A stretch of 52,353 bases of DNA from Porphyromonadaceae bacterium UBA7048 (GTDB taxonomy: Bacteria; Bacteroidota; Bacteroidia; Bacteroidales; Muribaculaceae), in NCBI GenBank assembly GCA_002493945.1, contig DLAL01000064.1, forward strand, positions 1 through 52,353, read 5' to 3'. Shown here one piece after another: positions 37,196-46,205 of the stretch; the stretch's first letter is position 1, and every line of letters begins with the position of its first letter. The position numbers and the translations under genes were made by a program. Below the pieces are notes generated by a model, which searched no databases, was not told where the DNA came from, and saw only the letters and a list, made by a program, of their open reading frames with translations.

Positions 37196-37944
37196 TAGGA
37201 ATAATATTCGCCGCCGGCATCGGCACACGTCTGAAGCCGTTCACCGACCGGCATCCTAAAGCGCTGGCACCCCTCGGAGGGGTGCCGGCGCTTGTGAGGG
37301 TGGCGCGGAAACTCATCGACGCCGGAGCCCGCGGCCTGATAGTGAATGTGCACCACTTCCCCGGACAGATCAGGGAGTGCATAGCGGCTCAGCCATTCGC
37401 GCATATGGTCGAGATCAGCGACGAATCACAGCTGCTGCTCGACACGGGCGGCGCACTCGCCAAGATTGCGCGCGAGAGCAGGCTCTTCAGTCTGACAGAC
37501 GACAACGAGCAGGTCATGGTGCACAACGCCGACATCTGCACTGACTTCGACATGGCGGACATGTGCCGCGCGCAGGCATCGGCCGCTTCAGATGCAACGA
37601 TACTGGTCGACCCCCGGCGCGAAAGCACGCGTCACTTCCTCTTCGGGAGCGAGGGACGGCTGTGCGGATGGGAGAATACGGCCAAAGGAATCACGCGTCC
37701 CGACGGGCTTGACACTGCCGGTCTTACGGCCGCAGCCTTCGGCGGAGTCCACGTCATGCCGGCCTCGACGGTCAGGCGCATAGCCGCCACGGCACCGGCG
37801 CCCCTCGGGCCCTTCAGCATCACTGACTGGTACATCGACCACTGCCGCAGCGAGCACATCGCGGCATTCACCCCCGCGCACCCCTACAGATGGCACGACA
37901 TCGGCACCCCGGAGAAACTCGCGGCTGCACAGGCCTGTTTCTGA
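37192..37944 (+). CDS. Nucleotidyltransferase, MurU-like (MurNAc-1-phosphate uridylyltransferase type)
   Basis: The 250-residue enzyme has the sugar-nucleotide pyrophosphorylase signature IIFAAGIGTRLKPFTDRHPKAL at its start, the metal-binding aspartate in VHNADICTDFD and a short C-terminal end without hexapeptide repeats. That length and lack of acyltransferase domain fit MurU rather than GlmU. Its ATGA overlap with the AmgK-like kinase gene indicates coupled translation. Together they would convert recycled MurNAc to UDP-MurNAc and bypass de novo synthesis, as described in Pseudomonas putida. The exact sugar and nucleotide are not proven by sequence. Confidence 0.8.
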   Translation: MIGIIFAAGIGTRLKPFTDRHPKALAPLGGVPALVRVARKLIDAGARGLIVNVHHFPGQIRECIAAQPFAHMVEISDESQLLLDTGGALAKIARESRLFSLTDDNEQVMVHNADICTDFDMADMCRAQASAASDATILVDPRRESTRHFLFGSEGRLCGWENTAKGITRPDGLDTAGLTAAAFGGVHVMPASTVRRIAATAPAPLGPFSITDWYIDHCRSEHIAAFTPAHPYRWHDIGTPEKLAAAQACF

Positions 37945-37979
37945 CCTTTGGCCGCTGAGGCAAAACCAAGCGCTACAGT

Positions 37980-38024
37980 TCGGTGTTATAACTTAAATTC
38001 ATCACATTTAAGTTATGACACCGA
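37980..38024. promoter_or_regulatory. 19-bp inverted repeat containing the porin start codon
   Basis: Arms 37980-37998 and 38006-38024 pair at 18 of 19 positions around the 7-base loop TCATCAC. The ATG of the porin gene (38015-38017) lies within the right arm. As RNA this would bury the start codon in a strong hairpin, and as DNA it could be an operator. No T run follows, so it does not look like a plain terminator. The gap 37945-38014 shows no other promoter-like match. Confidence 0.65.
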
Positions 38025-39337
38025 AATCGTTTATCGCATCAATCATCACACTATGCACACTCTCAGTGTCGGCGCAGAGTCTCAGTCACGTCGACACTGA
38101 GCTTGACTCTGCCATGCGGTCGAACAAAGTGATTTTCGTCGACGGGCGTCCCGGGACAGATTCAGAAAAAGCGGCTGATGTCGACTCGATACGCCGTGTC
38201 ATATCGACTTTCTACTATGACCAGTTCCGCCACTTCCAGGACCCCGGCGCCCCGTACTTCCTGTTCATGAGCAAGGACTCCGGACTCGCCATGGGCATAG
38301 GCGGGGCCGTGCGCATGCGGGGCTACTACGGATGGAACGGCGCCATCCCGTCGACGGCGTTCGTACCCTATCTCATACCCATGACACCCGTCGTGGCCGA
38401 ACGGCGCCACATCGGAAGCACACCGGCCGGCACATGTCTTTACTTCCGCGTCCTCGGGCAGAACAAGGCTTTAGGAGAGTACCAGCTATACATCGAGGCC
38501 AACTTCAACGGCTACGAGAAGCGCGGATTCCATCTGAAAAAGGCCTATGCCATCATCAACGATTTCACAGTGGGATATGCCACATCTACCTTCAGCGATC
38601 CGGCGGCCGAACCGCCGACGGTCGATGCGCAAGGCCCCAACAGCAAAGTTGCCGGCACGAACGTGCTGATACGCTACATGCACGCTTTCAGGGAGCGGCT
38701 GTACGTGGCGGCATCCGTCGAGACGCCGCATGTGCAGATTGACGCCACTCCGGACTACACCCGGGCACTGAGTCCGTGGCTGCCCGACTGGGCGGCTTTC
38801 GTGCAGTACCAGTGGGCTCCGGGACAGCACGTGCGGCTCGCAGGCATACTACGCACCCTCTCCTACCGCAATCTCAAGACCGGCACAAACCACAACGCGC
38901 TCGGCCGCGGGCTGCATCTGAGTGCCGTGGCCCATCCGACACGTCCGCTCACCGCCTACGCCTCGATACACTACGGCCGTGGCATCGGCACATATAACGC
39001 CGAACTGAGCTGCGGCAACTACGACCTCGTGCCTGACGACGACGACCCGTACCGTCTGTATGCTCCGCGCTCCTTCGGGTGGCTCGCTGGCATACAGTAC
39101 AACTTCCGGCCCGACATATTCGTGTCGGTCACAGCAAGCCAGATGCGTTATCTGCCAGACTCGCCCGGCGCGCCTGACGAATACAAATATGCGTTCTTCG
39201 GCTGCGCCAACGTGTTCTGGAATCTGACTCCGCGCATCATGGTCGGCGCGGAATTCGATGCCGGCATGCGCCGCAACTTCTCCGGCGAGCACCGTCAGGC
39301 CTACCGTGCCGGCGCCGTCTGCCAGTTCGCATTTTAA
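38015..39337 (+). CDS. DcaP-like outer-membrane porin
   Basis: A 440-residue beta-barrel protein. The signal peptide runs to about residue 20 (SIITLCTLSVSAQS). A short periplasmic segment with a coiled-coil-like helix (VDSIRRVISTFYYDQF) precedes the barrel, and the chain ends in phenylalanine (CQFAF), a usual outer-membrane export mark. The strand pattern RMRGYYGWNGAIPSTAFVPYLI resembles the DcaP family of trimeric porins. In other bacteria DcaP takes up dicarboxylates or small anions, but the substrate here is unknown. The ATG lies in an inverted repeat. The alternative, a later start, would remove the signal peptide. Confidence 0.78.
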   Translation: MTPKSFIASIITLCTLSVSAQSLSHVDTELDSAMRSNKVIFVDGRPGTDSEKAADVDSIRRVISTFYYDQFRHFQDPGAPYFLFMSKDSGLAMGIGGAVRMRGYYGWNGAIPSTAFVPYLIPMTPVVAERRHIGSTPAGTCLYFRVLGQNKALGEYQLYIEANFNGYEKRGFHLKKAYAIINDFTVGYATSTFSDPAAEPPTVDAQGPNSKVAGTNVLIRYMHAFRERLYVAASVETPHVQIDATPDYTRALSPWLPDWAAFVQYQWAPGQHVRLAGILRTLSYRNLKTGTNHNALGRGLHLSAVAHPTRPLTAYASIHYGRGIGTYNAELSCGNYDLVPDDDDPYRLYAPRSFGWLAGIQYNFRPDIFVSVTASQMRYLPDSPGAPDEYKYAFFGCANVFWNLTPRIMVGAEFDAGMRRNFSGEHRQAYRAGAVCQFAF

Positions 39338-39343
39338 TTCACA

Positions 39344-39375
39344 TTTGTTTATTCCAATACTTTATCGTATTTTTG
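39344..39375 (+). promoter_or_regulatory. Promoter of the thioredoxin lipoprotein gene
   Basis: TTTG (39344-39347), 20 bases, TATTTTTG (39368-39375) match both consensus boxes. Predicted start is near 39382, inside the following hairpin. Confidence 0.8.
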
Positions 39376-39378
39376 TAT

Positions 39379-39408
39379 CTGTCTCCGGAGAGAACCATCC
39401 GGAGACAG
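39379..39408 (+). other. 11-bp perfect hairpin at the 5' end of the thioredoxin-lipoprotein transcript
   Basis: Arms CTGTCTCCGGA (39379-39389) and TCCGGAGACAG (39398-39408) enclose an 8-base loop. It starts just before or at the predicted transcript start and is followed by GATTTGTTTT. It may protect the mRNA 5' end, act as an attenuator, or end the porin transcript. Confidence 0.6.
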
Positions 39409-39442
39409 GATTTGTTTTATACTGATAAATAAATAAAACGAC

Positions 39443-39931
39443 ATGAAAATATACAATTTCGTATTGGGCGCCGCCCTGCTGGCAGCCCTGACGGCATGTT
39501 CGCCCGTAGCCTCGAAAGAAGACAAGAACGACAGCACCGCGACCGAAGCCAAGGCCGAGGCCAAGCCCGTGGTCACGGCTCCCGTAGCCACTGACGGCAA
39601 AGTCATCGAACTCGACGACGCATCGCTCATCCCCCCGGGCGTACGCGTCAATCAGCTCACCGTCATCGACTTCAATGCCATATGGTGCGGTCCGTGCCGC
39701 CAGCTCGCTCCCGTGCTCGACGAGATGGCCGAGAAATACAAAGGCCGCGTGACGTTCATCTCGGTCGACGTCGACCGCTTCGGCGCTCTCTTCGAGTCCT
39801 ATCATGCCGGCAGCTCGATTCCGGCTGTGATATTCATCAGTCCCGACGGCAGCCGCGAACTGTACAGAGGCACGGGACAACTCCTTCCGGCCTCGGCCTT
39901 TGAAGCTATCATCGAGCAGAAGCTCAAATAA
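39443..39931 (+). CDS. Thioredoxin-family lipoprotein
   Basis: A 162-residue protein with lipobox LTAC (acceptor C19), a low-complexity linker rich in Glu, Ala and Lys, and a thioredoxin domain. The redox site is WCGPC (C82 and C85), and SSIPAVIFIS holds the cis-proline. It would exchange disulfides on envelope proteins, anchored in the membrane. The WCGPC form is that of reducing thioredoxins. It has its own promoter and leader hairpin, and the helicase gene follows 14 bases on, possibly co-transcribed. Confidence 0.9.
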   Translation: MKIYNFVLGAALLAALTACSPVASKEDKNDSTATEAKAEAKPVVTAPVATDGKVIELDDASLIPPGVRVNQLTVIDFNAIWCGPCRQLAPVLDEMAEKYKGRVTFISVDVDRFGALFESYHAGSSIPAVIFISPDGSRELYRGTGQLLPASAFEAIIEQKLK

Positions 39932-39945
39932 GAATAAATCCGAAA

Positions 39946-41265
39946 GTGGAAACCGGAACTCTCATAAGCCGCGCCTCCGAACGGCTCGGCATCGGCACGC
40001 TCACTCCGATGCAGTCGGAGATGGCGCGCATCAAACTGCCGTGCCGCGTGCTGCTGCTCGCTCCCACGGGCAGCGGCAAGACTCTGGCATTCGCCGTGGC
40101 CATGCTCCGCGGCATCAAAGCCGGAGAGAAAGCCATCAAGGCGCTCGTGCTCGTGCCTACGCGTGAGCTTGCCCTTCAGGTCTACGAAGTCGTGCGCTCA
40201 CTCGCGCAGCCCGAGCTGAAGACTGTGGCGCTCTACGGCGGCCATAAGTTCGAGACGGAGACCAAGAGCCTTGAAGCGGGCGCCGACATCGTGGTGGCCA
40301 CTCCGGGACGCCTGCTCGACCATCTGCAGCGCGGCTCAGCCGGCGTACACGATGTGTCGGTGCTCGTGCTGGACGAGTACGACAAGTCGCTCGAGCTGGG
40401 ATTCCTCGGCGAGATGCGCTCCATAGCCGGAAGGCTCAAAAATGTCAAATCGCTGATACTCACTTCGGCCACACGTCTGGCCGAGATGCCTGACTTCCTC
40501 GGGACGGCGCCGATAAAGTGCCTCGACTACGCCACGGGCGAGGATGCAGCCCGGCCTGACGTGCTCTTCGAGCGCGTTGACAGTCCCTCGGCCGACAAGC
40601 TGGAGACTCTCGACGCCCTTCTGCGCGACCTGCAGGACGGCCGCGTGATAGTGTTCGTCAATCACCGCGATGCCGCCGAACGCGTCTACCGCCACCTGCT
40701 TGAACGCAAGTTCCCGGCCGGACTCTATCACGGCGGACTGGAGCAGGACGTGCGCGAGCGTGCCCTTGTGCTCCTTGCCAATGGCACCACACCCGTGCTT
40801 GTGTCGACCGACCTGGCCTCGCGCGGTCTGGACATCGACAGCGTCGGAGCGGTCGTGCACTACCATCTGCCCGTATCAGAAGAGGCCATGACGCACCGCA
40901 ACGGCCGCACGGGCCGCATGGGAGCGTCAGGCCGCGCATTCGCCATCATCTCGGACACGGACAAGGTGCCTGACTTCTTCCCTGCTCTCGACACCTACTG
41001 GCCCGAAGGAACCGCACCGGTCAAGCCGTCGCCCTGGGCGACGCTGCACTTCAACGCCGGCCGCAAGGATAAAATCTCGAAAGGCGACATCGCCGGATTC
41101 CTCATGCAGAAAGGCGGACTCGGCCGCGACGAGGTGGGTAGAATCGACGTCAAGGACCATCAGGCATATGCCGCCGTACCGGCTGACAAGGCACGCGCCA
41201 CGACAGCAGCCGTCGCGCCGTACAAGGTCAAGAATACCCGTGTGCGGGTGACGCAGCTCAAATAG
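39946..41265 (+). CDS. DEAD/DEAH-box RNA helicase with a DEYD Walker B motif
   Basis: A 439-residue superfamily 2 helicase that probably remodels RNA. The start is GTG at 39946, 14 bases after the thioredoxin gene. Motifs are Q-like TPMQSE, Walker A APTGSGKT, Ib ATPGRLLDH, motif II DEYD (D143 in LVLDEYDKSLELGF), motif III SAT, and motif VI HRNGRTGRMG. The third motif II residue is tyrosine, not alanine. Related Bacteroidales proteins, as I recall, carry DEFD, so this may be a lineage-specific form. A basic C-terminal region (about 345-439) may bind RNA. Confidence 0.92.
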   Translation: METGTLISRASERLGIGTLTPMQSEMARIKLPCRVLLLAPTGSGKTLAFAVAMLRGIKAGEKAIKALVLVPTRELALQVYEVVRSLAQPELKTVALYGGHKFETETKSLEAGADIVVATPGRLLDHLQRGSAGVHDVSVLVLDEYDKSLELGFLGEMRSIAGRLKNVKSLILTSATRLAEMPDFLGTAPIKCLDYATGEDAARPDVLFERVDSPSADKLETLDALLRDLQDGRVIVFVNHRDAAERVYRHLLERKFPAGLYHGGLEQDVRERALVLLANGTTPVLVSTDLASRGLDIDSVGAVVHYHLPVSEEAMTHRNGRTGRMGASGRAFAIISDTDKVPDFFPALDTYWPEGTAPVKPSPWATLHFNAGRKDKISKGDIAGFLMQKGGLGRDEVGRIDVKDHQAYAAVPADKARATTAAVAPYKVKNTRVRVTQLK

Positions 41266-41303
41266 CATCTGAACATTTGGACGCCTTGAGGGGTTGTAAT
41301 TGA

Positions 41304-41330
41304 GAAAGCCCTCTGGACGGGTTTTTCTTA
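41304..41330 (+). terminator. Hairpin and T run between the helicase gene and tamB
   Basis: GAAAGCCC (41304-41311) pairs with GGGTTTTT (41319-41326), including G-T pairs, and is followed by T-rich sequence. It ends four bases before the tamB ATG at 41334. It resembles an intrinsic terminator, yet no separate promoter for tamB fits downstream, so it may be an attenuator or leaky terminator. Confidence 0.5.
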
Positions 41331-41333
41331 ATT

Positions 41334-44300
41334 ATGTTCATCACACATCACGAAAAATTGAGAATCAAGGCAGTCATATCGAAATTCTTACGGGCAATCG
41401 GCCTTACGCTTTTTGCCCTGATACTGCTTGTGTCAGGCACGGTGATTCTGATTTACTCACCGTGGGCACAGGACATGGCGCGACAGGCCGTAGTCAGCCG
41501 CTTCGACGGTCATGACGGAGGTATGCGCATCGAGGCAAATTCACTGAGGCTACGCTTTCCGCTTACGCTGGAGGCCGACGGCGTGATGCTGTCTCAGAAC
41601 GGCGACACGCTGATGTCAGCCGGACGCGCGGAAGTACGCGCCGCCATTCTGCCGCTGCTCAAAGGGCGTGCCGACGTAGAAAGCATAGTCCTCACCGATG
41701 CCACATACATCCTCGGAGCGCCCGACTCGGCCATGTACATGACCATCAGAGCCGACAGCATCGGCATAGCCCCGGCATCGGTCGGTCTGGCCGACATGGC
41801 CATTACGGTTGACAACGGCACCATACGCGGCGGTCGTCTTGACATGGTGATGAACCCCGATACGACCGCGGCCGCACCGCCGTCCGATCCGCTGAAAATG
41901 TCGATAGACCTCAACAGCATGAAGCTCGAGGACTTCGGCTACTCCATGCGCATGATGCCGACCATCGACACTCTGGCCGCTCACATCGCCACTGCCCGGG
42001 TTGACTCGGCGACGGTGAACATGACCGCCCAGCGCATAGACATCCACAAGTTCGCCGGCTCGGGACTCGACGCGCGTTACATAGCGCCCGACTCAGCCGC
42101 TGTGGCGGCTTTCGGCCCGGTTCCGGAGACTCAGGCAGCCACCGACAGCACGGCCGCTGCACCGTGGACAGTGACTATATCGCAGCTCGACTTCGACCGT
42201 TCGCACGCGCTCTACACCACTGCCGGAACGGAGCCCCTGCCCGGCCTTGACTTCGGATATATCGAGGTCAGTGATCTCGACCTGCATCTGAACAATTTCT
42301 ACAACCAGGCGTCGACAGTACTGCTGCCGCTGAGCCTGCGCGGACGCGAGCGCTGCGGCGTGTCGCTTGCCATCGACGGAGAGCTCGACATCGACGCCAC
42401 AGCGCTGACATTCAAGGACGTGCGCCTGAGCACGCCCGAGCAGACCACGGCATCGTTCGGCGGGCTGCTCGGCATGGGCGACATGACTGCGGACCCCGAC
42501 ATTCCCGTGGCTCTGAAACTCGACGGAGCATTCGCACCGTCGGACCTCGCGCTCATGTTCCCTGCCTTCAGGACCTATCTTAATGCCATCCCCGGCGCCG
42601 AGGACATACGGCTCGAGACAGACATCAAGGGCACGATGGGACGGCTCGGCATCGACGCCGTCGACCTGAGCCTGAACCGCTGTGTCAATCTCCACGCCTC
42701 CGGTGTGGTGGAGAACTGCATGGACCCTGACCGTCTCGGAGGCAACATAGCCCTGCGAGGCAATATCATCAACGTAAACTCATTCAAGCGTGCGCTGCTC
42801 GACCCTGCCACGGCGAAGTCATTCAACATACCGCCGATGACGCTCCAGGGCAACGTAGCGATGAACGCCGGAACCGTCAACGGACGTCTCAGCGCACGCA
42901 CGGGCAAGGGAGCGCTCAAGCTCGACGGCCGCTGGAACGGCCGGCGCGAATCCTATACTGCGTCGCTCGACACCCGCGAGTTTCCTGTCAACGCCTTCAT
43001 GCCGCTGCTCGGCGCAGGTGCCGTGACAGCTTCGCTCAAGGCCGACGGCCGCGGCTACGACCCGATGTCGAAGCGCACGGCCATCAAGGCCGAAGCATAC
43101 GTGGCATCGGCGGCCTATCAGGACGCGACATACTCCGACATCAGCGTCCGGGCCACGCTGGCCGACGGCAAAGCCGACATACACGCATCGAGCGACAATC
43201 CGAACACTGACTTCACGCTCGACGCGTCAGGCAATCTCGACGGAAAGGTGTACACGTGGACGGCCGACATCGACGGACGCCACATCGACCTCTTCGCGCT
43301 GAAGCTGGCCACGGAGCCGTCGTCGGTCGAACTGTCGGCCAAGGCCGACGCGACCATAGGTCCCGGCACCAACGACATATCCGCGCATCTCGAACTCGCG
43401 GACCTCTTCTTCGTGCGTTCCTCGGGGACCATAGGCATCGAAGGAGTCAAGGCCATACTCGCAGGCTCCGACTCGCTCACCGACCTCAGCGTGGTGAACC
43501 GCGACCTGAACGCACACTTCACATCGCCGTGCGGACTCGACTCGCTGACAGCGCGTTTCGGCAAGGCGTCGGAAATCATGGCTTCACAGATAGCCGCCTA
43601 CACGCTTGATGTCGACACGCTCGGCAAGGCGCTGCCGCACTTCCGTCTCGGCATCACCGGCGGCCACTCCAACCTTGTCAACGACATACTCGCACCGTCG
43701 GACATGTCCGTGCGATCATTCAGTATAGATGCCGTCAACGACAGCACGCTCACGCTGAACGGCTCAGCTCTGCGCTTCGACACAGGCTCGATGACGCTCG
43801 ACACGCTCTATCTCCAGGCGCGCCGGCATGACTCGCATCTGCATCTTGACGCAGGCTTCCGCAACCGTCCCGGCAATCTGGACGAGTGGCATCAGGTGTC
43901 GCTGCAAGGCCGCATCGACGGCAGTGAGGCCGCGCTCGGCGTAAGTCAGGAGAATCTGCAGGGCAAGACGGGCTACCGGCTCGGCATCTCGGCCCGTATG
44001 TCGCCGTCCGACTCGACCGCCACACTCAGCATCAAGCCCTACGCCCCCGTCATCGGCTATCAGACCTGGAGCGTAAACGACGACAATTTCATCAGCTACC
44101 ATATTCCAGACAAGCACATCGACGCCAACATCAGGATGAAAGGCGGCAACAGCTCTCTGGCCGTATTCACGGAGCACGTCGCACATGAGGCCGCCGACAG
44201 CACGGCCATGCATCAGGAGGACCTCGTCGTGCAGCTCGACGACATACATATCGCCGACTGGATATCGTTCAGCCCCTTCGCTCCGCCTGTCATCGGTGAT

Positions 44301-46205
44301 GTCGACGCCAATATGCGCGTCAACCTCGCCGGCGGCATAATCACCGGCAAGGGCAGCGCCGGAATCACCAACTTCAAGTACGGCAAGGAGAAAGTCGCCG
44401 ACTTCGAGACCACGTTCGACCTCTCGGCCCGCGCCTCCGGTACAGTCAGCGCACGCGCCGACCTGATGGTGAACGGCGTAAAGACCATGACCATCAACGG
44501 CGCGCTCAACGACAGCACGTCGACCACTCCGCTGGCACTGGACTTCGCCATGATACACTTCCCTCTGTCCACGGTCAATCCCTTCATGCCGACGGGTACG
44601 GCAAAGATGCGCGGAACCCTCAACGGCAATATGAAGATAAGCGGCACCCAGGCCCGGCCTGTATTCAACGGAACCCTCGACTTCGACTCAACAGCCGTCA
44701 ATCTGGCACTGACGGGAACGGACTATACGTTCAGCCCCGAACCCATCACCGTTGAGGACAATACGGTGCGTTTCGACCGCTTCACCATCACGGGGTGCAA
44801 CACCAACCCGCTCTTCGTCGACGGCACAGTCGACATCTCCGACATGACCAACATGAAGCTCAACCTCGGGCTGAAGGCCGACAACATGATGATAGTCGAC
44901 AGCAACCGCCTGCGCAAAGGCGCCGACGTCTACGGCAAGGCATATATCTCGCTCAACGCACGCGCCAGGGGAAGCATGGAACTCCTCAACGTCAACGCCG
45001 ACCTGTCGCTGCTGTCGAACACTAACGTGACCTACGTGATGACCGAGACCACATCATCAGCGCTGACGAGCAAATCGACCGGCGACATGGTGCAGTTCGT
45101 GAACTTCACCGACTCAATAGCCATGGCTCAGGCCGACTCCATCCCCAAGTCGGGCATGGCCATGTTCCTGGACGCCGTGCTGAACATTGAGAACGGCTCG
45201 ACCATCAACGTGGACCTCTCGCCCGACGGCAAGAACCGCGTACAGCTGCAGGCCAACGGCACTCTCACCTATGCGATGACTCCGCTGGACATGGGCCGTC
45301 TGACCGGACGTCTCAACATCGACCGCGGCTTCGTCAGATACACGCCGCCGTTCATGTCCGAGAAGAACTTCGTGTTCTCGGACAACAGCTATGTGGCCTT
45401 TAACGGCGACATGCTAAATCCGTCGCTGAACGTACATGCCTCCGACAACATCAAGGCCAATGTGACACAGAACGGACAGAACTCCCGGCTGGTCAACTTC
45501 GACGTGCTGCTGGCTGTGACGGGCACACTCTCGCAGATGGACGTGGCCTTCGACCTCTCCACCAACGACGACATGACCGTGGCCAACGAACTCGAGTCGA
45601 TGTCGCCCGACCAGCGCGCCAATCAGGCCATGAACCTGCTGCTCTATAAGGTGTACACAGGCCAGGGCACCCGCGGCGATGCCGCCCTGTCGGGCAATCC
45701 GCTCTTTTCGTTCCTCGAGTCGCAGATCAACTCGTGGGCACAGAGCAACATCAAAGGCGTGGATATATCGTTCGGCATCGACCAGTACGACCGCACCGTC
45801 GACGGCAGCACCTCGCAGACCATGAGCTACTCCTATCAGGTGTCAAAGAGCCTATTCAACGACCGCTTCAAGATAGTGATCGGCGGCAATTACAGCACCG
45901 ACGCCAACGCCGACGAGAACTTCTCGCAGAATCTGATCAACGACATATCGTTCGAGTACTTCCTCAATGCGCAGCGCACCATGTACGTGCGGCTCTTCCG
46001 CCACACGGGATATGAAAGCATACTCGAAGGCGAAATCACCCAGACCGGCGTGGGCTTCGTCTACCGCCGCAAACTGAGCCGGCTGGGAGATATGTTCCTC
46101 ACACCCGGACAGGTGCGCCGCCGCCAGCAGCGCGAGAACCGGCAGCAGGAGCAGGACGCCGACGACCAACAGCAACCACAACAAAAAGAAACAACAGAGA
46201 AATGA
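41334..46205 (+). CDS. tamB: Translocation and assembly module protein TamB
   Basis: A 1623-residue protein with an N-terminal membrane anchor (LTLFALILLVSGTVILIYS), a very long beta-helix-like body built of short repeating strands, and a conserved TamB/DUF490 domain at about 1180-1600 (LNIDRGFVRYTPPFMSEKNFVF, GIDQYDRTVDG, RLFRHTGYES). The Gln-rich C-terminal tail is low complexity. TamB spans the periplasm and cooperates with an outer-membrane partner to insert proteins or carry phospholipid. Its stop overlaps the start of tamL. It belongs to the same AsmA clan as the 17118-20606 protein. Confidence 0.93.
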   Translation: MFITHHEKLRIKAVISKFLRAIGLTLFALILLVSGTVILIYSPWAQDMARQAVVSRFDGHDGGMRIEANSLRLRFPLTLEADGVMLSQNGDTLMSAGRAEVRAAILPLLKGRADVESIVLTDATYILGAPDSAMYMTIRADSIGIAPASVGLADMAITVDNGTIRGGRLDMVMNPDTTAAAPPSDPLKMSIDLNSMKLEDFGYSMRMMPTIDTLAAHIATARVDSATVNMTAQRIDIHKFAGSGLDARYIAPDSAAVAAFGPVPETQAATDSTAAAPWTVTISQLDFDRSHALYTTAGTEPLPGLDFGYIEVSDLDLHLNNFYNQASTVLLPLSLRGRERCGVSLAIDGELDIDATALTFKDVRLSTPEQTTASFGGLLGMGDMTADPDIPVALKLDGAFAPSDLALMFPAFRTYLNAIPGAEDIRLETDIKGTMGRLGIDAVDLSLNRCVNLHASGVVENCMDPDRLGGNIALRGNIINVNSFKRALLDPATAKSFNIPPMTLQGNVAMNAGTVNGRLSARTGKGALKLDGRWNGRRESYTASLDTREFPVNAFMPLLGAGAVTASLKADGRGYDPMSKRTAIKAEAYVASAAYQDATYSDISVRATLADGKADIHASSDNPNTDFTLDASGNLDGKVYTWTADIDGRHIDLFALKLATEPSSVELSAKADATIGPGTNDISAHLELADLFFVRSSGTIGIEGVKAILAGSDSLTDLSVVNRDLNAHFTSPCGLDSLTARFGKASEIMASQIAAYTLDVDTLGKALPHFRLGITGGHSNLVNDILAPSDMSVRSFSIDAVNDSTLTLNGSALRFDTGSMTLDTLYLQARRHDSHLHLDAGFRNRPGNLDEWHQVSLQGRIDGSEAALGVSQENLQGKTGYRLGISARMSPSDSTATLSIKPYAPVIGYQTWSVNDDNFISYHIPDKHIDANIRMKGGNSSLAVFTEHVAHEAADSTAMHQEDLVVQLDDIHIADWISFSPFAPPVIGDVDANMRVNLAGGIITGKGSAGITNFKYGKEKVADFETTFDLSARASGTVSARADLMVNGVKTMTINGALNDSTSTTPLALDFAMIHFPLSTVNPFMPTGTAKMRGTLNGNMKISGTQARPVFNGTLDFDSTAVNLALTGTDYTFSPEPITVEDNTVRFDRFTITGCNTNPLFVDGTVDISDMTNMKLNLGLKADNMMIVDSNRLRKGADVYGKAYISLNARARGSMELLNVNADLSLLSNTNVTYVMTETTSSALTSKSTGDMVQFVNFTDSIAMAQADSIPKSGMAMFLDAVLNIENGSTINVDLSPDGKNRVQLQANGTLTYAMTPLDMGRLTGRLNIDRGFVRYTPPFMSEKNFVFSDNSYVAFNGDMLNPSLNVHASDNIKANVTQNGQNSRLVNFDVLLAVTGTLSQMDVAFDLSTNDDMTVANELESMSPDQRANQAMNLLLYKVYTGQGTRGDAALSGNPLFSFLESQINSWAQSNIKGVDISFGIDQYDRTVDGSTSQTMSYSYQVSKSLFNDRFKIVIGGNYSTDANADENFSQNLINDISFEYFLNAQRTMYVRLFRHTGYESILEGEITQTGVGFVYRRKLSRLGDMFLTPGQVRRRQQRENRQQEQDADDQQQPQQKETTEK

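Noticed and set aside
36083..37228. Long minus-strand open frame opposite the kinase-RapZ gene
   Set aside because: The plus-strand gene has clear catalytic motifs, and the antisense product is low-complexity and rich in Val, Leu, Glu and Ala, as shadows are.
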